From positions 248,001-312,000 of the forward strand of contig NZ_JAMQBK010000060.1 of NCBI RefSeq assembly GCF_023701485.1: a stretch of DNA of 64,000 nt, written 5' to 3'. Position numbers and translations under genes: made by a program. Position 1 is the first letter of the stretch; each line of letters begins with the position of its first letter. Shown here piece after piece: positions 44,664 through 52,792 of this stretch. The notes below the pieces were generated by a model. The model was not told where the DNA came from, made no database searches, and saw only the letters and a program-made list of their open reading frames with translations. Source of the stretch: Aporhodopirellula aestuarii. Lineage in GTDB: Bacteria > Planctomycetota > Planctomycetia > Pirellulales > Pirellulaceae.

Positions 44664-44694
44664 AACAACGAAGCGTTTTCACGACTTCGTTGTT
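44664..44694. terminator. Hairpin between convergent genes
   Basis: AACAACGAAG (44664-44673) pairs with CTTCGTTGTT (44685-44694) across an 11-base loop. It lies between the end of the Old Yellow Enzyme gene and the end of the NRDE gene and may serve both. The flanks hold only short T/A runs. Confidence 0.6.
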
Positions 44695-44758
44695 GTTGAC
44701 GCGGATGGTTGGTTTCCCAGATTGATCGTTCATTCTTGAGAATGGCGATCAGGCGGAT

Positions 44759-45535
44759 CTAAGAAACTTTCGCTTTGGTGCGAGCTTCACGCAAACCGCG
44801 GCTGAGGATGTCTCGCAGCATTGGCGAGTAGTCTTCGTACTTGTTTCGATCCGGTGCACCGTTGCTGAACTGGTAGATCGCATCGCGAGGTTTCACCCCT
44901 AGCGCGATCAGCGTGCTGGAAACGGTCGCGTAGTCGCCGTTGCGGACGACCATGCTCGGACGGCCTGGGCCGACGGGAGCGCGGGCGAACACTTTGCTGG
45001 CCACGGCGAGGAATTTCACCGGCGAATCGAGAGTCTGAAGGGTCAGCAATCGACGGGCGAGTTGGACGCGTGGATCGTCGAGATCGTTGAGGTTGCGAGC
45101 CCCGATGATGTTCAGGCCTTCTTGCAATTCCACAACTTCCTGGCGTTCGTCGGCGTGGATGGCGTATCCCGCTTTCGCGTCAGCGATGATAATATTGCAG
45201 CCTTCATACCGGTTTTTGGCAAATTCGGTGTGGGCTTTTTCGAGTGCCCGGCGAGCGGAGGTGCATCGCAGCAGGTCCATCGCGAGTTGGCCCCGCGAAC
45301 GCTGGCCGAAAAGCGGAGTCACCGTCGCACGGTTCGTTAAGCCGACAAACAAACCGTTTTGATTGACGCCCAACCAAGTGCCACCGGCCTTTTGATCGAT
45401 TCCACAGAGAACACGAGGTTTACCCGATTGAATCGACGGAGTTTGACTCGGTCGATCGACGTACTCCTCGCGGTTGGCCGCGACAAGAATAGGACTTTCG
45501 GGGACCAATCGGTACTGAACAGCTAGCAAGCACAT
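44759..45535 (-). CDS. NRDE / TANGO2 family protein
   Basis: A 258-residue NRDE protein. It begins MCLLAVQYR, runs ILVAANREEYVDRPSQTP (the N-R-E/D-E box that names the family), and has GGTWLGVNQNGLFVGLTNR and later blocks ending YEDYSPMLRDIL. The Cys immediately after the initiator Met would be the N-terminal nucleophile if it is an Ntn-type hydrolase. That is the reason for choosing ATG 45535; a TTG at 45550 would add five residues and bury the Cys. Eukaryotic TANGO2 is linked with haem or lipid handling; a bacterial role is unproven. The haem gene pair about 2 kb away is suggestive only. Confidence 0.85.
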   Translation of the reverse strand: MCLLAVQYRLVPESPILVAANREEYVDRPSQTPSIQSGKPRVLCGIDQKAGGTWLGVNQNGLFVGLTNRATVTPLFGQRSRGQLAMDLLRCTSARRALEKAHTEFAKNRYEGCNIIIADAKAGYAIHADERQEVVELQEGLNIIGARNLNDLDDPRVQLARRLLTLQTLDSPVKFLAVASKVFARAPVGPGRPSMVVRNGDYATVSSTLIALGVKPRDAIYQFSNGAPDRNKYEDYSPMLRDILSRGLREARTKAKVS

Positions 45536-45868
45536 CAGGGAGACATCCAACTTTCAAAGATCAGTGATTTCCAGTCTCACGCACGCAATCACTCTCACCC
45601 AAGAGATTGACGATCGGATCAGTGATGAGAGTTTTTGGACTCTAATCAGGGCGACTTTGAATCAAAGCCGTGATTCCCTGAAAAACACCACCGAAATCGA
45701 ACCCCCCGAAGGAGAGCCTGGTGTGATTGACGTGAGTCACAATGTAGCTACGCGAGAATCGACGCCACACCCCCTGGCGGGGGGTTTGTTGATCTTTTAT
45801 TGCCAGAAGTGGCGAAGTTTGCCGTTTGGGGGCATCAATTCGATGATTCGGATCCCCGTTAGAGGTGT
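45536..45868. other. Intergenic region with a G/C hairpin
   Basis: 333 bp between the response regulator and the NRDE gene, both on the minus strand. It contains the hairpin at 45769-45785 and no convincing coding frame. The 115-codon plus-strand frame here lacks any family resemblance. Confidence 0.4.
45769..45785 (+). terminator. Compact C5/G5 hairpin followed by T-rich sequence
   Basis: ACCCCC pairs with GGGGGT around a five-base TGGCG loop and is followed on the plus strand by TTGTTGATCTTTT. This is the form of an intrinsic terminator for plus-strand transcription, yet both flanking genes run on the minus strand. It could stop antisense or an unseen small RNA. Confidence 0.5.
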
Positions 45869-46339
45869 TCAGACCGCTGCAGTGGAGTTCCAAACTCCCC
45901 ACGAGGCGTGAGTGGCGGGGGGCGTAATCTCAGCGTCAGCGCCCGACACTGCAGCGAAATGGCCGTCGATCAGGCGGGTTAGCTGTTTGGGGCTGAATGG
46001 TTTGCCCATTACCGCCAACAGCTGGAATTCGCCCTGCAGTTGAGCGCAATCGAGCTCGAATCCCTTTGCGGTGCAGAGCACCGAAGCGGAAACGAGCGAT
46101 CGTCCTTCCGACGCTGCGGTTCGGATCCGGTGCAGCAGTTCAATGCCGCTGCAGTGCGGCATCTGGTGATCGGTCACCAGGAGTTCGATGTCGCCTTCCT
46201 GGAGCCGCTGCCACGCTTGTTCGCCATCGGCAGCGGTGAAGACACGGTACCCCGAATGTTCGATTGTGAACTGCATCAATCGCCGGAATACCGGGTCATC
46301 CTCGGCAATCAGGACGGAGGGGGAATTGTTTTGAGGCAT
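45869..46339 (-). CDS. Single-domain response regulator
   Basis: A 156-residue receiver protein. VLIAEDDPVF holds the acidic pair (Asp14/15), LLVTDHQMPHCSGIELL has the phospho-accepting Asp57, and CTAKG (Thr90) and GKPFSP (Lys113) complete the switch. Only a short tail of about 20 residues follows the domain, so it has no DNA-binding output and must act through a partner. I use ATG 46339; reading continues further upstream but that part is Arg/His-rich and unlike any receiver. No histidine kinase is adjacent. A short prepilin-like frame lies directly upstream on the same strand, 11 bases away, and may be co-transcribed. Confidence 0.9.
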   Translation of the reverse strand: MPQNNSPSVLIAEDDPVFRRLMQFTIEHSGYRVFTAADGEQAWQRLQEGDIELLVTDHQMPHCSGIELLHRIRTAASEGRSLVSASVLCTAKGFELDCAQLQGEFQLLAVMGKPFSPKQLTRLIDGHFAAVSGADAEITPPATHASWGVWNSTAAV

Positions 46340-46350
46340 GGGTTTCTCAG

Positions 46351-46560
46351 TCAAAGAGGGGTGGCGCCGAACAGTTGCGGGGCCGCAATCGTCGCGAGTA
46401 CGCCCAAAATCACGAGCGCCACGACGATCTCGGTCATCATCGTCCCGCAGCGACGTTGATGCCTGCGGTTCGTATATCGAGAGGTGGGAGCTGCAACCAT
46501 GGGAATGCCGTGAGTGATTTCGGCGTTGTTGATGAGAAGTCGAACGAGTGGGCATTTCAA
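46351..46560 (-). CDS. Very short prepilin-like protein
   Basis: A 69-residue frame, or 49 residues from the ATG at 46500. After a basic stretch (RRHQRRCG) comes TMMTEIVVALVILGVLATIAAP, which has the shape of a type IV prepilin or pseudopilin: Gly cleavage site, Glu at +5, then an uninterrupted hydrophobic helix ending in a Pro. It stops eight residues later (QLFGATPL), so the usual globular part is missing. It could be a genuine mini-pilin, or the 5' part of a broken pilin gene. It ends 11 bases before the response regulator gene on the same strand. No good ribosome-binding site is seen. The alignment to prepilins is by eye. Confidence 0.5.
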   Translation of the reverse strand: MKCPLVRLLINNAEITHGIPMVAAPTSRYTNRRHQRRCGTMMTEIVVALVILGVLATIAAPQLFGATPL

Positions 46561-46793
46561 AGATACAACACAAATTGATGCACATACTGAGCGTTTGCGT
46601 CTTCCCGGGGTACTGATCCTGTTAACAGAAGGGATTGCGGTCGGCAGATTGGTTGCGACACGCCAAATCGTTATGGTCGTTATGATTGCCTTGACGCTTA
46701 CTTCGCGACGTTTCTATACTCCCGCACCACTCATGGCGTTATTCCAACGCCGAATTAACGGAATTTTTCTCTAACGGCTTGGACCGATCACCC

Positions 46794-47765
46794 ATGAACA
46801 GCGAGCGACGCCATGAACTCCAGGAGAACGAGCTAGCTAGCGCCCTCGAGAAGATCAATCAGAAGATCGATCCTTATTCCAAGCCGATTGCGGTGGCCGT
46901 GGCCGCTGGGTTTATCGGACTGCTCGGATGGGGCTTCTATTCCAGCACCCAATCGGAAAAACGCAGCGATGCCACCTACCAACTGATCGAAGGCTCGATT
47001 CGGGGCGATAGCGAGATTTTGGCCACGGTGGCGGCAAGTTATCCGAACACGCCGATGGCCGCCTGGTCGCGTCTGTACCAGGGCAGCCAGAAGATGGGCG
47101 CGGGGCTGAACGCCCTTTTCACCAGCCGTGACGAAGCCGAGGAATTGCTCGGTGAGGCCAGTTCGGCGTACAAGGAAGCGATCTCGCTGAGCAAGGACAA
47201 ATTGATCCTTTCACGTGCCAATCTCGGTCTGGCCCGAATTTCCGAGTCGCTGGGCGCGATCGAAGAAGCGATCGGATATTACGAATCGGTGATGGCCGCG
47301 GGTGAGTCCGACGCGATGGTCGCTGAAGCGAAAAAGCGGGTCGAGCTCCTCTCACAGTCGAATGCAACCGAATTCTTGGCATGGTTCGGCGAACAAGACT
47401 TCTCCCCAGCGGACCCAAGCCTGCCGCCTGCTTTGCCATCGGACCAAATGCTGCCGGATCTCCCCGATCTTGATTTCCCCGAAATCGAAACGGAGGAAAC
47501 GAGTGAAACCGAAGAAGAGTCTGCCGAACCCGCCGCTGAAATGACGGAGGAAGAAGCTTCGACGGAAGAGACTCCCGCCGAGGAATCCGACGCTGAGGAA
47601 ACATCGGTCGAGGAAACTCCGGCGGAAGAAACTCCAGCGGAGACCGCTGAGATGACGGAGTCGGAAGCATCGGAAACCGAGGAGCCCGCAGAGGAATCGG
47701 CTCCCGAGTCGGCTAGCGGTGAGGAAAGCGATGCGGATGATTCATCCGCACCGTCAAATTCTTGA
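46794..47765 (+). CDS. Membrane-anchored TPR-like protein with acidic repeat tail
   Basis: A 323-residue protein. One membrane helix (about 32-50, AVAVAAGFIGLLGWGFYS) follows a short basic N-terminus, as in YfgM-type ancillary proteins. Residues about 60-195 are helical with tetratricopeptide features (ANLGLARISESLGAIEEAIGYYESV). The C-terminal third (about 230-323) is very acidic and low in complexity, built of Glu/Thr/Pro/Ala units such as EETPAEE and TEETPAEESDAEE. The tail may be a flexible linker or metal sponge outside the membrane. ATG 46794 is chosen over an upstream TTG. The stop TGA overlaps the TTG start of the pseudouridine synthase, so the two genes are translationally coupled. 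Confidence 0.8.
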   Translation: MNSERRHELQENELASALEKINQKIDPYSKPIAVAVAAGFIGLLGWGFYSSTQSEKRSDATYQLIEGSIRGDSEILATVAASYPNTPMAAWSRLYQGSQKMGAGLNALFTSRDEAEELLGEASSAYKEAISLSKDKLILSRANLGLARISESLGAIEEAIGYYESVMAAGESDAMVAEAKKRVELLSQSNATEFLAWFGEQDFSPADPSLPPALPSDQMLPDLPDLDFPEIETEETSETEEESAEPAAEMTEEEASTEETPAEESDAEETSVEETPAEETPAETAEMTESEASETEEPAEESAPESASGEESDADDSSAPSNS

Positions 47766-48847
47766 ACGCGCCTGTTAACGATGCTGATGACGGGCAATAC
47801 GGCCAATTGCCCAGTAACCCGCTGGAAGATACTGGAGAGGCGGTCCGGTCATTTGTTGTCCCCGAGTCTGCCGACGGATCACGCATCGACCTGTTTCTAA
47901 CACAGGTTTGTGACGGACTGAGTCGTTCGCAGATTCGTTTGGCTGTCCAAAACGACGGTGCTGAAATTGACGGCCGAATCGTTCGCCCGAGTTTCAAAGT
48001 TCGGGCCGGGCAAAACGTTCGCTTTCGATTGCCCGTTGTGATCAGCGATGAAACGGTTGCCGAGAATATTCCGCTCGATATTCTCTATGAAGATGATGGC
48101 ATGGTGGTCATCAACAAGCCCGCTGGGATGGTCGTGCATCCGGCCCGGGGTAATTGGACGGGGACGTTGACCAGCGCGTTGGCGTTTCGGTTTCAATCGC
48201 TCTCGGACGTTGGCGGTCCCGCGCGTCCGGGGATTGTGCATCGCCTCGACCGCGACACCAGCGGCGTGATTGTGGTGGCCAAGAACAACGCCGTTCACCT
48301 CCATTTGTCGGCTCAGTGGCACGACCGCCAAGTCCAAAAGACGTACCTGGCGTTAACCGCTGGGCGGCTCGACCGTGATCGTGACTGGATCAATGCTTCG
48401 ATCGGTCGACACCCTTATCAAAGGGACAAACAGGCGATTCGCGAAAACCACGAGACCAGCAAACCGGCGTCCACTTTTTATGAGGTCATCAGTCGGCATG
48501 GCCGTGTGACGCAGGTGAAAGTCTCACCCAAAACCGGCCGTACCCACCAAATTCGCGTCCATTTGGCCCACATCGGGTGCCCGATACTCTGTGACCGGCT
48601 CTACGCGGGCCACGCTGTGCTCACTCGGGCCGGTCTAGCGAGGGCTTCCGGCCTGGCACTCACTGCTTTGGCGGAAGCAGAAACGCCGGCGGGATCCACT
48701 GGTGGGGGGGGCGATGAAGTGATTTTGGATCGTCAGGCCCTTCATGCACACCAACTGACGCTGGTGAATCCCCAGACACAAAAAGAAATGACGTTTACGG
48801 CGCCCTTACCAGCGGATATGGGGCGAGTGGTCAGATTGTTGGGGTGA
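47762..48847 (+). CDS. RluD-type 23S rRNA pseudouridine synthase
   Basis: A 361-residue RluA/RluD-family enzyme that converts uridines of large-subunit rRNA to pseudouridine. An S4-type RNA-binding module lies at about 40-95 (RIDLFLTQVCDGLSRSQIRL), the catalytic block HRLDRDTSGVIVVAKN at about 160-175 contains Asp163, and later blocks KTYLALTAG, TGRTHQIRVHLAHIGCPILCD are all there. A Gly-rich insertion (ETPAGSTGGGGDE) interrupts the C-terminal part of the domain. The frame has no ATG near the family N-terminus, and the TTG at 47762 overlaps the previous stop, so a TTG start with coupling is likely. Which sites it modifies cannot be read from sequence. Confidence 0.92.
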   Translation: MNAPVNDADDGQYGQLPSNPLEDTGEAVRSFVVPESADGSRIDLFLTQVCDGLSRSQIRLAVQNDGAEIDGRIVRPSFKVRAGQNVRFRLPVVISDETVAENIPLDILYEDDGMVVINKPAGMVVHPARGNWTGTLTSALAFRFQSLSDVGGPARPGIVHRLDRDTSGVIVVAKNNAVHLHLSAQWHDRQVQKTYLALTAGRLDRDRDWINASIGRHPYQRDKQAIRENHETSKPASTFYEVISRHGRVTQVKVSPKTGRTHQIRVHLAHIGCPILCDRLYAGHAVLTRAGLARASGLALTALAEAETPAGSTGGGGDEVILDRQALHAHQLTLVNPQTQKEMTFTAPLPADMGRVVRLLG

Positions 48848-49052
48848 ACGTCGGTTCGTCTTTGACGGTAAGTGTGACTATACTGCTCACAGAATTGGGG
48901 GAGTGACTGCGGATTTGGTTTCGTTGTCACGCGTTGGATATTAGCAATCTTCCCCCCAGCATACGTGATCGGCCAAGCTCATCCGTGGGCATGTGTCCGG
49001 TCGCGTGTCGAATTAAGGTGTCAGGGAAGCCGCCACAATCGGCCAAATTACC

Positions 49053-50174
49053 ATGCCAGCGACAACGCGATACGAACCGACTCCGACGATCACCTACCTC
49101 GGTGCTCAGTCGCAAACGAGCGACCCCAAGCTCGTTAACCGCTACGATGAACTGACCCGAGACCGAAAGGTTTCGTGGACGGGGCATTATCGTTTGTTGC
49201 GGATGCTCGGCCGCGGCGGTCAGGGTGAGGTCTACCTCACCGAATATCGGGGCACGGATAGTTTTACCGTTCCCGTTGCGATGAAAATCTTTTCGCCCGA
49301 GCGATTCAAAGACGCTCGCGCGTATGACGAGGCGATGCACCGGGTGGCGTCGATCGCGGCGCGTGTGGCGATGATCCAGCACGATAACCTGCTCGACGTG
49401 CAGAACTTCTTCGAACGAGATCGCATCCGAGTGATGTTGATGGAGTGGATCGACGGCTACGATTTGCGGCAATTGGTGATGCCACAATGCCTCGAATTGC
49501 TCCGCGATTACGTGCACCCCAAGCGATGGCGGTACATCAACGATGTGATCATGACCGAGGGCGTCGAGCAGTCACGATTCAAGGCCGGCGTCGCCGTCGC
49601 GATCGTGCGTGAATGTTTGGCCGCTTTGGCTGCGCTGCACCGTGAGGGCATCGTGCATGGCGACGTCAAACCCGCGAACATCATGCTCAAACGCAGCGGG
49701 CATGCGAAATTGATCGACATGGGATCCTCGATCGATTATCGCAATCCCCCGACCGACCGGGAGTGCACACCGATCTACGCAGCGCCTGAGGTGCTTGAGA
49801 ACCGGCCGGCGACGCCACGCAGCGACCTGGCGAGTCTGGGGTACGTGCTCATCGAGTTACTTGCCGGCGTGAACCCGTGCTCGGGCATGACGAGCTTGGC
49901 GGACTTCCTCAAAGCGAAATGGGAATTGCCGAAAAACCTCGATAAGATTCTGCCCGAAGAGGTGCTGCGTAATCAATTGTTGATGAATTTTCTTCGCGGT
50001 TTGATCGCTCCAGATCCGACACGACGGTTTGTCAGTGCCGAAGAGGCGGAGCACGTCGAGCAAGGAGGCGCTGCGGCGTTCCATCGTCAGTTAACTCTCA
50101 GTAACATGTCGACCGAGTACGACAATGACATCCGTCATTGGCTCGAAGAACTACGACACCTTGAGAACGACTGA
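49053..50174 (+). CDS. Soluble Ser/Thr protein kinase
   Basis: A 373-residue kinase without a membrane segment. The domain spans about 45-345: LGRGGQGEVYL at 52-62, VAMKIF, HGDVKPANIML at about 202, LIDMGSSID near 222 and PIYAAPEVLE. The catalytic loop reads HGD rather than HRD, and the magnesium loop DMG instead of DFG, so it is of the RD-less kind but still has Lys, Asp and Asn for catalysis. Its stop is 3 bases before the start of the inositol-monophosphatase-type gene, an arrangement that suggests a kinase/phosphatase or regulator/enzyme pair. The substrate is unknown. Confidence 0.88.
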   Translation: MPATTRYEPTPTITYLGAQSQTSDPKLVNRYDELTRDRKVSWTGHYRLLRMLGRGGQGEVYLTEYRGTDSFTVPVAMKIFSPERFKDARAYDEAMHRVASIAARVAMIQHDNLLDVQNFFERDRIRVMLMEWIDGYDLRQLVMPQCLELLRDYVHPKRWRYINDVIMTEGVEQSRFKAGVAVAIVRECLAALAALHREGIVHGDVKPANIMLKRSGHAKLIDMGSSIDYRNPPTDRECTPIYAAPEVLENRPATPRSDLASLGYVLIELLAGVNPCSGMTSLADFLKAKWELPKNLDKILPEEVLRNQLLMNFLRGLIAPDPTRRFVSAEEAEHVEQGGAAAFHRQLTLSNMSTEYDNDIRHWLEELRHLEND

Positions 50175-50177
50175 TTC

Positions 50178-50975
50178 ATGGATAACGATCACCTGCACGT
50201 TGCTGTCGAAGCTGCCCGTGCGGGCGCACGTGAATTGATGGCCCGGTATGCGAATCGGGTCGTCAGCGAAAAAGCGCCTAAGGATCTCGTCACGGACGCC
50301 GACTTGGCTGCTCAGGCTGCGATCCGCGGAATTCTCGAAACGGGCTATCCCGACTACGCCTTTGTCGGCGAAGAAGAAGGCGAAACCGAACCGTTGGCAT
50401 CGGTTCGGGCGGGCGACGAGGATGCACCTCCCTGCTGGGTCGTTGATCCGCTCGATGGCACCGTCAACTACGTTCACCGCCTGGGCGGATTTGCAGTTTC
50501 GATCGCGCTGTACGCGCGAGGTAAGATGCGTCTCGGCGTCATTTATGATCCGACCAGCGAAGAGTGGTTCACTGCAATCGACGGACAAGGCGCCCGTTGT
50601 AACGACCGTCCGATGAAGTCGAGCGACGCGACGGATCTCAGCCAAAGTCTCGTGGCATGTAGTTTCCGTGCGGGTGTCACGGCCGATTCGCCCGAAGTCG
50701 GACGGTTCGCCCGGGTGCTCGAACGTTGCCGCTCGTTGCGACGTCTGGGTTCTTGTGCATTGAACATGTGCTATGTCGCCGATGGCCGTCTCGACGCCTA
50801 CTGGGCCACCAACGTCGCGGCGTGGGATTCCGCCGCGGGAACCGTAATCGCTCGCGAAGCCGGCGCGGTTCTGACCGGCTACGATGGCCACGAATTCGAC
50901 GATTGGCTGCCCAAGTTTTGTGTCGCCGCCACTCCCGAACTGCATTCGGCCTTGATCGAGCAACTGAGCGTTTAG
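50178..50975 (+). CDS. Inositol monophosphatase family phosphatase
   Basis: A 265-residue metal-dependent phosphatase of the IMPase/FBPase/CysQ fold. FVGEEEGE (Glu65-66 in metal site 1), WVVDPLDGTVNYVH (Asp90 and Asp93), and AAWDSAAGTVIAREAG (Trp215-Asp216) are intact. It resembles inositol-1-phosphatase or histidinol-phosphatase of the HisN type more than CysQ. It lies 3 bases after a protein kinase gene. Which substrate applies (inositol phosphate, PAP or histidinol phosphate) cannot be settled by eye. Length is normal for the family. Confidence 0.9.
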   Translation: MDNDHLHVAVEAARAGARELMARYANRVVSEKAPKDLVTDADLAAQAAIRGILETGYPDYAFVGEEEGETEPLASVRAGDEDAPPCWVVDPLDGTVNYVHRLGGFAVSIALYARGKMRLGVIYDPTSEEWFTAIDGQGARCNDRPMKSSDATDLSQSLVACSFRAGVTADSPEVGRFARVLERCRSLRRLGSCALNMCYVADGRLDAYWATNVAAWDSAAGTVIAREAGAVLTGYDGHEFDDWLPKFCVAATPELHSALIEQLSV

Positions 50976-51011
50976 TTCACCGAACGAAGATGTCCGCCGT
51001 CGGGCGCGAAT

Positions 51012-51788
51012 CTAATCGCGAACGTGCCACACTTCACCGATACCATTGATGGCACGATCGCCTCGGCTGACCCACCACGTGAGGCGAGCGTTTGTTGGGC
51101 TGAGCGATGCAAGATTCGGACGCAATCCCGGGCGGTTGAGCATCAGGTGTTGAAACGGACTATCCAAAGGCAATGGGACGCTGAAACGGTTCGCCGGCAG
51201 TTGCACCGGAGTTCTTAAGACCAGTGTGCCGCGTCGCATCCCGTAGGCGGGGTGCTCACCGACTGTGCCGCTTACCAAGATGGTTCCGGCAATCTGCCAT
51301 GCCGCGATCGAATTGCCTGCATTGCCGTTGATTCGAATCTCACCGCGTCGCATCCGATGCCCCGCGTGGTCGCCCACATTGCCCGTCACCACCAATAACC
51401 CGCCGTTCATTCCGACGTTGCGAGTGCCGGTTGGGGCAGCAAGATAGTCTGCTGCATTTCCGTTGACAGTGATGGTGCCACCCGTCATGCATGAACCGCA
51501 ACAATCTCCGATATTGCCTTCGACGCGGATATGTCCAAGGCGATGTTGATGCCCCAGTTTGTGAACCGCACGACAGTCACCTCGCACGATCAAACTCGGT
51601 TCGGCGGAATCGTTTGAAGAGCGTTCGACACGAAACACGTCGCCTAGTTCGAGATCCCCATCTGCCGATCGAATCGTTTGCCGCGCGATCTCGTCGATTG
51701 TTTTCTTGGCGAGTTCATCCAATCTGAGAGTGGATGCATCTACCGTCGCGGCATCAGAATCTTTGATCGAGAGTAGGATGGTTTTCAT
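51012..51788 (-). CDS. fhcC: Formyltransferase/hydrolase complex subunit C
   Basis: A 258-residue FwdC/FmdC-like subunit. The whole central part is a right-handed beta-helix of glycine-rich turns: GNIGDCCGSCMTGGTITVNG, then GNVGDHAGHRMRRGEIRING and GTVGEHPAYGMRRGTLVLR. In methanogens this fold binds in the formylmethanofuran dehydrogenase complex. In methylotrophs and planctomycetes the bacterial Fhc complex hydrolyses formyl groups to formate as the end of the tetrahydromethanopterin-linked formaldehyde oxidation route. Its ATG overlaps the fhcD stop by 4 bases. It is last in the A-D-C unit. Confidence 0.93.
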   Translation of the reverse strand: MKTILLSIKDSDAATVDASTLRLDELAKKTIDEIARQTIRSADGDLELGDVFRVERSSNDSAEPSLIVRGDCRAVHKLGHQHRLGHIRVEGNIGDCCGSCMTGGTITVNGNAADYLAAPTGTRNVGMNGGLLVVTGNVGDHAGHRMRRGEIRINGNAGNSIAAWQIAGTILVSGTVGEHPAYGMRRGTLVLRTPVQLPANRFSVPLPLDSPFQHLMLNRPGLRPNLASLSPTNARLTWWVSRGDRAINGIGEVWHVRD

Positions 51789-52792
51789 GAGGAACGCTCC
51801 ATCATGATGTCATGCAACTTGAAATGATGTCGTCCGAGCTTGCCGCCGTAATTGCCGGCCGTGACACCGACCAACCCTTCTCGACCTACGCTCTCGCACG
51901 CGGCTGTGATCCCGGCCTTCATCGCATCCGATATTTCATCAAAGCTCATCCCATCGAGTACCACTTCGAGGACTGCTGCCGCGTCGTCGGGTAATTCTGT
52001 CTCCGCTATTTTTCGAAGGCTTGGACAGAACGCTTCGTTCGTCGATGCGAACAATGTTGCGTATTTCGAACCCACCTTGGAACCACTCCGTGTGGCACCA
52101 CCGGGAAACGGTGTGATCACGCCGGGCATCTGTCGAATCGCGTCGACGGCGGCACGGCAGGCATTTGACACCGCTGGCATCGAGCGGCCGAGCAGAATGA
52201 AGTTGCCCCCACCGATCGCTTCGGTTCGTCCGACATCATGTTGGCAAACGAATTCGCCATCCATCACGGGGATCCGCCAATATCGGATCGCTTCGACGCG
52301 ACCGTCCGCATTCGTTTGCAATACTTGTTTGCTGATCTGCATGCCGTCGCCGAAGTACCGCAGAGCTTTCCCGATAGGAACGCGATTGGGGTAGATGCTT
52401 CGATCACCATCCAAGCCCGCGTAGAGTGCGGTTGTGGGGCACGTCAAAACGCACTGTCCGGCGCGTCGAGGAATTTGTTTTTCAAGTTCTTTTCCCGATA
52501 CCGCAAACGCGAGAATCGCAACTCCAGGTCGGCCGTCAGGAGTCTGTTCGGGAGTCAGTTCACGCTCGACAGCGATTTCGACGCCACAGGCAATCACGCT
52601 CGTTCCGAATCCGACCATCGCGGCAGCGGCGTCGTTGCACCATCTGCGATCCGCGGCGGTCATAATCAGCCTCGTGACCTTCATGTCGAAAGCCTCCGCA
52701 AACGTCGCTTGGATCGGAACGCCGGCGATCCGCAACGTTGCGTTCTCCGTCCAGTGCTCGGCCGTTACGTTGACGTTCGGGCTGTCAGTCAT
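51785..52792 (-). CDS. fhcD: Formylmethanofuran-tetrahydromethanopterin N-formyltransferase
   Basis: A 335-residue protein of the Ftr/FhcD family that moves the formyl group between tetrahydromethanopterin and the methanofuran analogue. The N-terminus after ATG 52792 reads TLRIAGVPIQATFAEAFDMK. Other blocks include VIACGVEIAVERE, PGRPGV-like turn PDGRPGVAILAFA, RIPVMDGEFVCQHDVG and GGKLGRHHFKLHDI at the end. Reading is open another 20 codons upstream, but the overlap with the fhcA stop (ATGA) fixes the start. It is flanked by fhcA upstream and fhcC downstream with 4-base overlaps on each side, so all three are one operon. Confidence 0.95.
   Translation of the reverse strand: MTDSPNVNVTAEHWTENATLRIAGVPIQATFAEAFDMKVTRLIMTAADRRWCNDAAAAMVGFGTSVIACGVEIAVERELTPEQTPDGRPGVAILAFAVSGKELEKQIPRRAGQCVLTCPTTALYAGLDGDRSIYPNRVPIGKALRYFGDGMQISKQVLQTNADGRVEAIRYWRIPVMDGEFVCQHDVGRTEAIGGGNFILLGRSMPAVSNACRAAVDAIRQMPGVITPFPGGATRSGSKVGSKYATLFASTNEAFCPSLRKIAETELPDDAAAVLEVVLDGMSFDEISDAMKAGITAACESVGREGLVGVTAGNYGGKLGRHHFKLHDIMMERSS

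Noticed and set aside
45564-45911. 115-codon plus-strand frame between NRDE and response regulator
   Set aside because: It runs into the response regulator gene on the other strand, has no family resemblance and contains the hairpin at 45769.
46340-46585. Upstream extension of the response regulator frame to 46585
   Set aside because: The added residues are Arg/His/Ser-rich and the receiver domain starts just after ATG 46339. The same stretch in another frame is the prepilin-like ORF.
47480-47760. Glu/Thr/Pro/Ala repeats considered as a possible DNA repeat array
   Set aside because: The repeats are at protein level and in variable codons, without a constant DNA unit or spacers, so not a CRISPR or satellite.
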